Of a stretch of DNA of 64,000 nucleotides, positions 35,505-43,951 are shown one piece after another. A program made the translations under genes and the position numbers. Under the pieces are notes generated by a model that was not told the DNA's origin, ran no database searches, and saw nothing but the letters and a program-made list of their open reading frames with translations. This DNA is from Methyloceanibacter stevinii. Its GTDB lineage: Bacteria; Pseudomonadota; Alphaproteobacteria; Rhizobiales; Methyloligellaceae. Position 1 is the stretch's first letter. Each line of letters begins with the position of its first letter. Location: positions 248,001 to 312,000 of the forward strand of contig NZ_LPWE01000010.1 in assembly GCF_001723355.1 (NCBI RefSeq), written 5' to 3'.

Positions 35505-35556
35505 TGCTTTGAGTTTCTCGTCCGCCGCTGATCCTCGCCCGCTTCGCTCCTGACCG

Positions 35557-36350
35557 ATGAAAAACGTGCGCGCATTTCTGGTGCTGGCGACTTTCTTCGC
35601 CTTCACCCTTCCCTTGATGCCCTTGCAGCACCTGTTCGTCCGGTCGCGATCGCGGTTCGCCCGCACCTTCCCGCATTGGTATCACCGCCAGGTCTGCCGC
35701 ATCGTCGGCGTCCGCATCAATGTGGATGGTGAGCTTGCGCGCCAGAACGGCGTCCTCGTCGTCTCGAACCACGTGTCCTGGCTCGACATCACCGTGTTGT
35801 CCGCCGTGGCGCCGGTCTCGTTCGTGGCGAAGCAGGAAGTCTCGACCTGGCCCTTCGTGAAATGGCTGGCGAAGCTGCAGCGCTCGGTCTTCGTTGACCG
35901 CGAGCGGCGCACGCAGACGGGCACGAAGGCGAACGAAATCCTCGACCGGCTCGAGGCGGGCGACCATGTGGTGTTCTTTGCCGAAGGAACGTCCAGCGAC
36001 GGCAACGGGGTGCTGCCCTTCCGCTCGGCGCTGTTCGCGGCGGTGAAGCCGCCCGCAAGCGACACGACAGAGTCCGACGTCTCCGTTCAGACGTTGGCGC
36101 TTGCCTATACGAAAGCTTATGGGTTGCCGCTCGGACGGCGCGGCCGTCCGCAAGTCGCCTGGTATGGCGACATGGACATGGCCAGCCACGCCTGGCGGCT
36201 GTTGGGACTGGGGCCCTCGAGGCCAACATTCGGATTGGACCGCCCGTGCCGCTTGACGACTTCGCCGATCGCAAGGAACTGGCGCGCTATACGGAAGACA
36301 AGATCCGAAGCGACGTCGTCGAGCTGCTGCGCGGACGGCCCACCGAATGA
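35557..36350 (+). CDS. 1-acyl-sn-glycerol-3-phosphate acyltransferase family (LPLAT), frame interrupted near 36216
   Basis: An inner-membrane PlsC/OlsA-type acyltransferase of about 264 residues. An N-terminal hydrophobic segment (FLVLATFFAFTLPLMPL) is followed by the catalytic VVSNHVSWLDITVLSAVAPVSFVAK (HX4D written NHVSWLD), then SVFVDRERRTQTG and VVFFAEGTSSDGNGVLPFRSALF (the FxEGT site). After MDMASHAWRLLGLG the frame shifts. The true end reads LEANIRIGPPVPLDDFADRKELARYTEDKIRSDVVELLRG and stops at 36348-36350 if one base is restored in the GGGGCCC run near 36216. It may acylate lysophosphatidic acid or lyso-ornithine lipid. Confidence 0.88.
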
Positions 36351-36360
36351 GACGGCGGCG

Positions 36361-37320
36361 CTAGATCGCGCGCCGCAGCCTGATCGTGTCCATGACGGAC
36401 GCCGGCGCGAAGGTTCCATTCGGCAACTGCCGGATGAAGCCCGCCTTGACGACATTCATGAGCGTCATGTGCACCGTCCGGTCCGGGTTGTCGCCTTCGG
36501 CGAAGTACCCCTCGTGGATGGCGACACCGCATAAATCGTCCAAGCTCATGTTGCCGACTTCGCCAAGCTTGCGGATCAGGAAGTCCGCAAGGGGCTGCCG
36601 CTGCGACGGACCGCGGTCTTGCTGCACCGGCTCGTATTGCCGGGGCTGCTCCTCACGGCGCGGCGATTCTTGGCGCGGTGCTTCCTGACGGACGGGCTCC
36701 TGACGGGAAGCCTCTTGCCGCGGCGCTTCCTGACGCGGCTCGGGTGCGCGGGCGGCAGGCCGATAAGGCGCCGTCTCGACCGGACGCCGTTCCGCTGCCG
36801 GGCGCTCCATGGGAACCGGCCGCTGCGGCCGGGCTTCCGCTGTAGCGGGCTGCCGGTGGTCATCCTCGGCGCGGGCTGCCGGGCGCGGCGCGTAGCGCGG
36901 CTCGGGCTCGCGCCGGACAGGCCTCGCCTCTTCGGCGGGCGCTGCCTGCCGGGCAGGTTCCGCCTCGGCGACCGCAGGCCTGCGATAGGGTACGTCCTCG
37001 GGAAGGTACTCAGATTCCTCGTCCACGTAGTCGGACTCGTCATACGCTTCAGGCGCGGACACGACCGGAGCCTGTTCGGGCGTCTGCTGGGGCTGCGCCT
37101 GACGGCGCTCCTCCGCCACGTCCGGCGCGCTCATGATGCGCCGATATTCGCGCTCCATGAGCATGCTGACCGCTTCGAGCTCGGCCTGAAGATCGGCGAT
37201 CTTCGACTCATGCTCGCGCGTGAACAGTTCCATCCTCTTTTCGAATTGCGCTTGTGCCGCGCCGATCTGCTCCTCTAGGAAGCCAGCGCGGTCTTGTAGG
37301 TCCCCGCGAATATCACGCAT
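36361..37320 (-). CDS. coiled-coil, Pro/Arg/Glu-repeat protein with C-terminal winged-helix-like domain
   Basis: 319 residues, cytosolic. Residues 1-~66 form a heptad-like coiled coil (FLEEQIGAAQAQFEKRMELFTREHESKIADLQAELEAVSMLMEREYRR). Residues ~67-240 are disordered, acidic then Pro/Arg/Glu/Gln-rich, with short tandem repeats of the type RQEAP-RQEAS-RQEPV-RQEAP-RQESP. The last ~75 residues (PLADFLIRKLGEVGNMSLDDLCGVAIHEGYF...MTLMNVVKAGFIRQLPNGTFA) form a compact alpha-beta unit like the HARE/HB1 helix-turn-helix or a winged helix. The start has GGGGG upstream. Function unknown; the shape suggests a DNA- or partner-binding tip on a flexible stalk. It converges with the acyltransferase, 10 bases apart. 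Confidence 0.75.
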   Translation of the reverse strand: MRDIRGDLQDRAGFLEEQIGAAQAQFEKRMELFTREHESKIADLQAELEAVSMLMEREYRRIMSAPDVAEERRQAQPQQTPEQAPVVSAPEAYDESDYVDEESEYLPEDVPYRRPAVAEAEPARQAAPAEEARPVRREPEPRYAPRPAARAEDDHRQPATAEARPQRPVPMERPAAERRPVETAPYRPAARAPEPRQEAPRQEASRQEPVRQEAPRQESPRREEQPRQYEPVQQDRGPSQRQPLADFLIRKLGEVGNMSLDDLCGVAIHEGYFAEGDNPDRTVHMTLMNVVKAGFIRQLPNGTFAPASVMDTIRLRRAI

Positions 37321-37655
37321 CTCTTACCCCCAGAAATCACTGAACCTCAATACAACTGAAATCCGGGCAAGGGGTTCCTGCGGGCCACAACTGACCTCGC
37401 CGACCGCCGCCCGGTACGTTACGCAGAACTCGTAGACGGGGCGCCGAACTCAGCCTCAGCATCGGCGCCAACACTCAGCATTTTACCGTTAACCGCCTGC
37501 AGAGTCTCGCACTTCCGGACCCCTGCGGTGTCACGCAACAAAGCAACGTCTCATTAACGTTAATCCGGCGGTCTCGGATCAGCCGGCCAAGACAAAACTA
37601 AGACGTGCGCTGAACAATTGACCAAGATGTGACACCGGAGGGTGTCATTAACTTG
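37321..37655. other. intergenic region with a 12-bp palindrome
   Basis: 335 bases between the coiled-coil gene and the 3' end of the Fsr-like gene. It must hold the promoter of the former. ATTAACGTTAAT (37553-37564) is a perfect palindrome of unknown use. CGTTAAC also occurs near 37487. There is no complete CtrA box and no gene. Confidence 0.5.
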
Positions 37656-38933
37656 TCAAGTTTGGGGTGAACCGGCGGCACGCGGCCGCTTCTCCTGCGC
37701 CGCCTCTTGGGACGGGCTCGACATTTCTGGCAAGAATGCCGCGAGCAGTCCGATGGCGGGCAGAAACGCGCAGACGTTGTAGACGAACGTGATGCTCGTC
37801 GCGTCGGCCAAGCGACCGAGAAGCGCCGCGCCAATGCCGGCGATCCCAAAAGCCAGGCCGAAAAATAGCCCGGCGACCATGCCCACCCGTCCCGGCAACA
37901 GGCTCTGGGCATAGACGATGATCGCGGGATGCGCCGAGGCGAGGATCAGTCCGATGATCACGCTCAGGACGGCCGTCGCGAATAGGCCCACATGGGGCAG
38001 CGCCAAGGTGAAGGGCAAGACACCGAGAATGGACCACCAGATCACGCGGCGGCGCCCGATGCGGTCGCCAATGGGGCCGCCAATGACCGTGCCCGCCGCG
38101 ACCGCCCCCAGGAACAGGAACAGGTAGAGCTGGGCGGACTGCACCGACAGGTCGAATGTGTGCACCAGATAGAAAATGTAGAAGCTCGCGATCGACGCCA
38201 GATAGAAGTGCTTCGAGAAGGTGAGCGTAATCAGGATCACGATCGCCTTGGCCACCTTGCGCCGTCCGAGCGCCGCGATCGCCTCCCGCTCTTCGGGGTG
38301 GGAGATCGGGCGGATCTTGAGCGCCTTGCCGTACCACGCGCCGACACCGCCCAGGATCACCATGCCCACCAGCGCCACCACCGAAAACCAGGCGATGGAG
38401 CCTTGCCCGTAGGGCAGCACGATGAATGCCGCGAGCAGCGGTCCCAGCGCCGTGCCGAAGTTTCCGCCGACCTGGAACACCGCCTGGGCTGTGCCGTGCT
38501 TGCCGCCGGAAGCCAGCCGCGCCACCCGCGAGGACTCGGGGTGAAACACGGACGAGCCCATGCCGATCAGCGCGGCGGCGACAAGGACGGTGGTGTAGGT
38601 GGTCGCATAGGCGATCAGGAGCAGTCCCGCGAGGGACGAGCCCATGCCGGCCACAAGCGAATAAGGCGTGGGGTAACGGTCGGTGATGTAGCCGACAAAG
38701 GGCTGAAGCACGGACGCGGTCGCCTGAAACGTGAAGGTGATGAAGCCGATCTGCGCGAAGTCGAGCGCGAGCGACGTCTTCAACATCGGATAGATCGCCA
38801 GGATCAACGACTGAATGATGTCGTTCAGCATGTGGCACATGCTGATCGCCGCAAGCACGGTCACCGCCATTTTCTGGGCCGGCCCGTTCGAGGCAGGCGC
38901 CGGCGCCGTCGCGATCTTCGTCTCAGTCGTCAT
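37656..38933 (-). CDS. fsr: MFS efflux transporter, fosmidomycin-resistance (Fsr) type
   Basis: 425 residues with 12 predicted membrane helices. The sequence follows Fsr closely: CHMLNDIIQSLILAIYPMLK, FTFQATASVLQPFVGYITDRYPTPYSL, GMGSSVFHPESSRVARLASGGKHGTAQAVFQVGGN (family signature) and GDRIGRRRVIWW. E. coli Fsr exports fosmidomycin and similar compounds. The natural substrate in this organism is unknown. It is a lone gene; the next start on the plus strand is 237 bases away. Confidence 0.9.
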   Translation of the reverse strand: MTTETKIATAPAPASNGPAQKMAVTVLAAISMCHMLNDIIQSLILAIYPMLKTSLALDFAQIGFITFTFQATASVLQPFVGYITDRYPTPYSLVAGMGSSLAGLLLIAYATTYTTVLVAAALIGMGSSVFHPESSRVARLASGGKHGTAQAVFQVGGNFGTALGPLLAAFIVLPYGQGSIAWFSVVALVGMVILGGVGAWYGKALKIRPISHPEEREAIAALGRRKVAKAIVILITLTFSKHFYLASIASFYIFYLVHTFDLSVQSAQLYLFLFLGAVAAGTVIGGPIGDRIGRRRVIWWSILGVLPFTLALPHVGLFATAVLSVIIGLILASAHPAIIVYAQSLLPGRVGMVAGLFFGLAFGIAGIGAALLGRLADATSITFVYNVCAFLPAIGLLAAFLPEMSSPSQEAAQEKRPRAAGSPQT

Positions 38934-39170
38934 CCGATTCGTTCCAGTTCAAGTCCGCCCGCAGGAGTGGGGCAAACGGCCCCCTCAGCGCAAGCCCCGA
39001 GTCCGAGGGCGGCCGCATTCCACAGACGGGAAGTTCTTCCCTAGGATTTCCGGGATCATCGCACGTGCATTTTTGGGCACAGGCCCACGCTCCGCGCGTT
39101 GGCGGACGCGCCGATGTCTGCGACCACACGCATATCAGACACAACATGCACCCCGACACGGAGGTCACCC

Positions 39171-39617
39171 ATGGAATTCCCGGTACGTCAGTTCATTCTC
39201 GCAACCGCTTTGGGCACGGCCGCCTGTTCCGTCGCCGCCGCTGCCGACGTCGCGGCACCGCAGCGCAAGGCCGGTCTCTGGGAGATCACGACCGTGGCGC
39301 CCGTGTCCGGCATGACGACCCGCAAGGTCTGTGTCGGCGAGAATGACGACATCATCCGGCCTGAAGGATCGGACTGCACGGAGCCGAAACTCACCCCGCT
39401 CAACGAAGGAACCATCGTCACCGTCGAGTGCACCAACAAGGACGGCAAACAGATCATCAGCTCCACCTTCACCGGAGACTTCGAGACGCGTTACCACGGC
39501 ACGATGAAGACCACCTTCGACCCGCCGATCGGCGCCATCCGCCGCATGGGCGTGAATATCGACGGGAAGTATCTCGGCCCGGACTGCCCCGAGGAGACCG
39601 ACGACGACGCCGAGTAG
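39171..39617 (+). CDS. exported DUF3617 family protein
   Basis: 148 residues. The signal peptide is MEFPVRQFILATALGTAACSVAAA. The mature part begins QRKAGLWEITTVAP, the DUF3617 hallmark (GLWE), with CVGENDDI, SDCTEPKL and TVECTNKDGKQI supplying Cys for disulfides, and a Glu/Asp-rich tail. GGAGG 6 bases upstream fixes ATG 39171. These proteins are widespread in the periplasm of Alphaproteobacteria; their function is not known. Confidence 0.85.
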   Translation: MEFPVRQFILATALGTAACSVAAAADVAAPQRKAGLWEITTVAPVSGMTTRKVCVGENDDIIRPEGSDCTEPKLTPLNEGTIVTVECTNKDGKQIISSTFTGDFETRYHGTMKTTFDPPIGAIRRMGVNIDGKYLGPDCPEETDDDAE

Positions 39618-39787
39618 CACGCAATACGCGTGCTCAGGCGCATTATGGCACTTTTGTTGCACTGCTAATCCCTTTACGCGCCGCGCCGACGGCGGCAATC
39701 GCCGTCCGCGACGCACCCGGCAAGACTTGAGGCCCTGCAAGGTCCGCGTTGGCAGGACGTCAGAGCCAGGAACGAGAGGGAATAGCC

Positions 39788-40702
39788 ATGGATGCGATCC
39801 TGAACGAGGAGAAGAAGTCGAAGAAGGACAAGAAGCCGAAGAAAAACGGCAAGCTGGCCAAGCACTTGTCCGATGAGGAACTCGCCGCCGCCGACCTTGC
39901 GGTCGGCGATGTGAAAGCGAAAACCCGGAAAATCAAGAACGACGTCTACGAAAAGGAACTCGCCAAGCTCCAAGTCGAGCTGGTGAAGATGCAAGAGTGG
40001 ATCAAGGCGGAGAAGCTCCGCGTAGTCGTGATCTTCGAAGGCCGCGACGCAGCCGGAAAAGGCGGCGTTATCAAGCGGATAACGGAAAGCCTCAATCCGC
40101 GCCTGTGCCGCGTCGTGGCGCTCGGCACGCCGACGGAACGCGAAAAATCCTCCTGGTATTTCCAGCGCTACGTTCCGCATCTGCCGGCGGCTGGCGAAAT
40201 GGTCCTGTTTGACCGCAGCTGGTACAACCGCGCCGGCGTCGAGCGCGTCATGGGGTTCTGCTCTGATACCGAGTATCAGGAGTTCCTGCGTAGTTGCCCG
40301 GAATTTGAGCGCATGCTGGTGCGCTCTGGCATTATTCTCATCAAATATTGGTTCTCCGTCAGCGATGCGGAGCAGGAGCGGCGCTTCCAAAAGCGCATGA
40401 CCGACCGGACCCGGAGCTGGAAGCTCAGCCCGATGGACGTGGAGTCGCGCTCGCGCTGGGTCGAATACTCACGCGCCAAGGACAACATGTTCGCGCATAC
40501 CGATATCAAGCAGGCGCCCTGGTACGTGGTGAAGGCCGACGTGAAGAAGCTCGCCCGGCTGAATTGCATCACGCATCTGCTCAGCCAGATCGAGTATGGC
40601 GATCTGACCCCGACGCCGCCGTCTCTGCCGCCGCGCCCCAAGGGCGGCGACTATGTCCGGCCACCGCTCGAGGACCAGACCTTCATCCCGGACTATTTCT
40701 AG
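39788..40702 (+). CDS. ppk2: polyphosphate kinase 2
   Basis: PPK2 transfers phosphate between polyphosphate and nucleoside diphosphates (mainly making GTP or ATP). 304 residues, single domain. A Lys-rich N-terminal extension (EEKKSKKDKKPKKNGKLAKH) precedes the P-loop fold. The Walker A motif is VIFEGRDAAGKGGVIKRITE, then RVVALGTPTEREKSSWYFQRYVPHLPAAGEMVLFDRSWYNRAGVERVMGFC (Walker B and lid base), SGIILIKYWFSVSDAEQERRFQKR, and DNMFAHTDIKQAPWYVVKADVKK. The start has AGAGGGAA upstream. Whether it prefers ADP, GDP or AMP cannot be read from sequence alone. It converges with an MFS gene, 7 bases apart. Confidence 0.94.
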   Translation: MDAILNEEKKSKKDKKPKKNGKLAKHLSDEELAAADLAVGDVKAKTRKIKNDVYEKELAKLQVELVKMQEWIKAEKLRVVVIFEGRDAAGKGGVIKRITESLNPRLCRVVALGTPTEREKSSWYFQRYVPHLPAAGEMVLFDRSWYNRAGVERVMGFCSDTEYQEFLRSCPEFERMLVRSGIILIKYWFSVSDAEQERRFQKRMTDRTRSWKLSPMDVESRSRWVEYSRAKDNMFAHTDIKQAPWYVVKADVKKLARLNCITHLLSQIEYGDLTPTPPSLPPRPKGGDYVRPPLEDQTFIPDYF

Positions 40703-40709
40703 CGAGGCC

Positions 40710-42206
40710 CTACTCCAGCTCGACACCGACGGTGTCGAGCTTCACGCCCTTGGTCTCGATCCGGAACAGCCAGGTGATCAGCGCACCCAGCACCGAAGTT
40801 CCGACGAGAATGTAGAGAAGAGCCTGTGTGCCGATATCGGCGAGCAGGATCGGGAAGAGAAAGGCCGTGGTACAGGCGCCGATCTTGGCGAAGGACGCAG
40901 CCAGCCCAGCGCCCTTCGCTCTGACCTTGGTCGGGAAGACTTCGCCCGCGATCAGATAGGTCTGGGCGTTCGGCCCGAGATTGGTCATAAAGTTGAACAG
41001 CATAAAGCCGGCGAAGATCAGGACGAGCTTCAAGGGATCGTCGTTCGAGAACAGCGCCGACTGCGCCGCGATGAAGAGCCCGGCAGCGCAGCCGACAAAG
41101 CCGACTACCTGAAGCTTGATCCGTCCGACTTTGTCGGACAGCAGCACGGCGACGGCTATACCCAACAGAAGCAGGACGTCGATCATGGCCGCGCCCTTGG
41201 CGGCGAGAAGATCGTTGTGCACCAGATCGGCGACGTTCTGCGCATGCTCGCGTTTGTGCCCCAAGGAGGCGGCGAGGATAGTCGGCGTAAAAATGCCGAT
41301 ACCGTAGGTGCCGAGGTCCTGAAGAAACCACGGCACCGATGCCAGCACGAGCGCCCGCCGGTTCTTCTTCTTGAACAGCGCGCGATAGCCGGATTCCTTC
41401 TTGGCGGCCGCCTCGGCCTTCGCGGCCGGAAGATTGAATTGGGGCGGATAGGGCGGATGCCGCTGCAGCAGACGATTGAGCTCGTGCTCGGCTTTTTGAT
41501 CCTGTCCCATCTCCGCAAGCCAATGGGGGCTCTCGGTGACGTAGAAGCGGCCGATGAGAACGAGCAGAGCCGGGATCAGCGCCGCGCCGTACATCCAGCG
41601 CCACGCGCCGACGTCCGGGTCGAGGCTCAACGCGAAGTAACCGACCGCCGTGCCGGCGAGAGCGCCCGCCGCCTGGAACCCCGAAGCGCCGAGCACAAGC
41701 CGTCCGCGGATGCGCGAGGGCGTGCTCTCGGAGATCATCACGTGAGCCGTCGGATAATCGCAGCCAAGCGCGAGACCGAGACCGAACAGGCAGACGATGA
41801 ACCAGACGAAGCCGGGCGATACGACGATCAGTGCAAGAAACAGCGTGAAGAGGCCGATCTCGAAGACGAACATCGGTTTGCGTCCGAAATAATCGGACAG
41901 GGCGCCGAGCGCGCTTGCACCGACGAGAATGCCGAACAGCGTCGCCGCACCGACCATGCCGTGCTGGGCCGCCGTCAGATCCCACTCCTTGGCGAGCAGC
42001 GGAAGCGCGACGCCGGTCATGAACACGACCAGACCTTCGAAGAACTTGCCGGCAATGGACAGCCACCAGATCCGCCATTGCATGCCGCTCATCGGGCCGT
42101 CCGGGACGGACGTGCCGTCGGCCCAGAACGGAGTCTCGTCGATATAGTCCTGGACGGTACGCGCGTCTCCGTCCTTGACCTTCTCCGCAATAACGGCCTG
42201 ATCCAT
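40710..42206 (-). CDS. MFS transporter (sugar/aromatic-acid symporter-like)
   Basis: 498 residues with 12 predicted helices and an 84-residue cytoplasmic loop between helices 6 and 7 (FYVTESPHWLAEMGQDQKAEHELNRLLQRHP...). Motifs of the sugar porter/SHS-like group are DYFGRKPMFVFEIG, GCDYPTAHVMISESTPSRIRGRLV (PESPRW-like region at TESPHWL) and GEVFPTKVRAKGAGLAASFAKIG. ATG 42206 has a GGGGG site upstream; GTG/ATG further out (to 42269) is possible. Substrate unknown. Confidence 0.88.
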   Translation of the reverse strand: MDQAVIAEKVKDGDARTVQDYIDETPFWADGTSVPDGPMSGMQWRIWWLSIAGKFFEGLVVFMTGVALPLLAKEWDLTAAQHGMVGAATLFGILVGASALGALSDYFGRKPMFVFEIGLFTLFLALIVVSPGFVWFIVCLFGLGLALGCDYPTAHVMISESTPSRIRGRLVLGASGFQAAGALAGTAVGYFALSLDPDVGAWRWMYGAALIPALLVLIGRFYVTESPHWLAEMGQDQKAEHELNRLLQRHPPYPPQFNLPAAKAEAAAKKESGYRALFKKKNRRALVLASVPWFLQDLGTYGIGIFTPTILAASLGHKREHAQNVADLVHNDLLAAKGAAMIDVLLLLGIAVAVLLSDKVGRIKLQVVGFVGCAAGLFIAAQSALFSNDDPLKLVLIFAGFMLFNFMTNLGPNAQTYLIAGEVFPTKVRAKGAGLAASFAKIGACTTAFLFPILLADIGTQALLYILVGTSVLGALITWLFRIETKGVKLDTVGVELE

Positions 42207-42346
42207 GACTGCCCCCACAGCTCGAACGCCAGGGGAGCCTAGGGCAGCAACGTTCAACTCTTGTGACAACGGATCCAGACCATCACGCGCTCATCGGAGC
42301 CTCGACTGCACGACACTCTGAATGCCGACGGACTTCTATGCCGACT

Positions 42347-43072
42347 CTATGCCGTCCATTGGAGCAGTTCGCCATAGTCCGGATAGAAGCGTTCGGTGAT
42401 GCGGCCGACATAGGCTTTGACATTGTCGTGACGCTCGGCCGCGGTTCGCAGCGGCGTCTCGAAAATGGGGCAGAGCGCGCCAGCGAGAAATGCGAAAGCC
42501 GTGGCATCGAGACCGCTCAGTTCCTCGCCCATCATGTAGGTCTTTTGACCGAGAAACGCTGCGGCCGCATCCAGCGAGCGCGTCCCCAGTTCGACGATCT
42601 CCGCATCGGAGTGCCGTCCGATACCTTGCCCCATGATCTGCGCCTTGAGCTGGCGGCGCGCAATGCGTGGCACGATGAGCCGCATGGGCATCGGCATGCG
42701 CTCGAAATAGACCCGCGGTCCGCGATCGAAATTGCCTTGATCCACCCAGCGCGCATGCAGGAATGTCCAGTAGGCATGATCTTCGAACATACGCTCGAAG
42801 GCCCATGCGGTCGCGCGCTGTTCCGCATCCAGGCCCTTGTCGAAATCGATGCCGTATTTTCGTTCGATGTGACGCCTGATGAAGGTTGAGTCGGCTATCA
42901 CCTCCCCGTCGTCGTCGATATACGGGAGCTTGCCCTTCGGCGCCTTGTTGAAGCCGTTTGGGTCCGTGCGGTAGTCAAGCCGAGCGAGCTTGAGCAGCAT
43001 CTCGGCCTTGGTGACGAACGGGCTCATGTCGGGAAGGCCGAAAGCCGGTCCGAACGTGTAAAGGGTGATCAT
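42347..43072 (-). CDS. glutathione S-transferase-like protein
   Basis: 241 residues. The N-terminal thioredoxin-like domain is MITLYTFGPAFGLPDMSPFVTKAEMLLKLARLDYRTD, with GKLPYIDDDGEVIADSTFIRRHIERK (the cis-Pro and the glutathione-binding D/E-S pair). An all-alpha C-terminal domain (CPIFETPLRTAAERHDNVKAYVGRITERFYPDYGELL) follows. This variant, close to the FAXC/Tom37-like group of GSTs, is often of unknown substrate. It is encoded alone, upstream of a cupin gene on the other strand. Confidence 0.9.
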   Translation of the reverse strand: MITLYTFGPAFGLPDMSPFVTKAEMLLKLARLDYRTDPNGFNKAPKGKLPYIDDDGEVIADSTFIRRHIERKYGIDFDKGLDAEQRATAWAFERMFEDHAYWTFLHARWVDQGNFDRGPRVYFERMPMPMRLIVPRIARRQLKAQIMGQGIGRHSDAEIVELGTRSLDAAAAFLGQKTYMMGEELSGLDATAFAFLAGALCPIFETPLRTAAERHDNVKAYVGRITERFYPDYGELLQWTA

Positions 43073-43216
43073 GGCGCTCCTCCATCCTCTGGACGGGTTC
43101 CACGCTAGTCTTCCCGCTCGCCCCTGTCAGCATCGTGGCGCGGTGGCAGACGATCGGACAATCGCACTTTCCGGGCGGCGTTGCGCGTCTGCCCCGACTC
43201 GCTTACCTCAACCGAC

Positions 43217-43681
43217 ATGCCAAAGATCGACATTCCCGAATGGGCCGAAAAACCGGGCGGCATCAACGCGATCTCAGGCGAGGACCACGGGCCCTATGCC
43301 GAAATCGTGCTCGGCGATGCTGCCGGTCTCAGCCAGTTCGGGGTGCGCATGGAGCGTCTAACGCCGGGCTCACGCTCGTCGGTGCGGCATTGGCACGAGA
43401 ACGAGGACGAATTCATCTACGTGATTTCCGGACAACTCGTGCTCGTCGAAGACTCCGAGACCGTACTCAACGCAGGCGATGCCGCAGGCTGGAGCGCCGG
43501 AACACCGATCGCGCATTGCCTCGAGAATCGCTCCGCCGATCCCGCGACGATCCTCATCGTCGGCACCAGGGCATCGGAGGAAGTGGTTCACTATCCGGAC
43601 CATGGCGCGGTCCTGCATCGCGATGCGTCCGGGATCAGGCTGACCACACCCGACGGATCGCCTTTCAAACGAAAGGTCTAA
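43217..43681 (+). CDS. cupin domain protein
   Basis: 154 residues. The conserved double-stranded beta-helix shows motif 1 RHWHENEDEFIYVISGQLVLVED (H-x-H-x4-E ligands) and motif 2 LNAGDAAGWSAGTPIAHCLEN (G-x5-P-x-G-x-x-H). It belongs to the small single-domain cupins and is likely to bind a metal. Start MPKIDIPEWAEKPGGINAIS at ATG 43217. Catalytic or binding role unknown; it stands alone between a GST and a tiny membrane peptide. Confidence 0.9.
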   Translation: MPKIDIPEWAEKPGGINAISGEDHGPYAEIVLGDAAGLSQFGVRMERLTPGSRSSVRHWHENEDEFIYVISGQLVLVEDSETVLNAGDAAGWSAGTPIAHCLENRSADPATILIVGTRASEEVVHYPDHGAVLHRDASGIRLTTPDGSPFKRKV

Positions 43682-43717
43682 GTCCTCCAACGCGCCTGCG
43701 TTCCGCCGCGCGGTCTT

Positions 43718-43840
43718 CTAGGCGGTGGCGTTGCGAAACGCGAGGTCTAACGCGAACGGAACGACGACCGTGACGACAACGGACACAAGAACCGCCGTCG
43801 CGGAGACAAAGTGGAATGGGTTGATAAAGGCCGAGTCCAT
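43718..43840 (-). CDS. putative 40-residue single-pass membrane peptide
   Basis: MDSAFINPFHFVSATAVLVS, then VVVTVVVPFALDLAFRNATA: one hydrophobic helix of about 22 residues and short tails. GGGGG lies 6 bases before ATG 43840. The composition is right for a small membrane protein, but no family or conserved context is recognised and chance cannot be excluded. Confidence 0.4.
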   Translation of the reverse strand: MDSAFINPFHFVSATAVLVSVVVTVVVPFALDLAFRNATA

Positions 43841-43951
43841 GAAGTGCCCCCGATCATTTCGCTGTCCTGATACGTTCATCAGCATAGTCGGGGCGGACGA
43901 CACACGTGTAACGGCCGAGCCTCGGCCATCAGCGTGGAACGCCGAAGCGCC

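Noticed and set aside
36600-36780. Short repeats that could suggest a CRISPR or VNTR array
   Set aside because: The repeats are in frame and encode the RQE-A/P units of the protein at 36361-37320; there are no spacers of uniform length or a leader.
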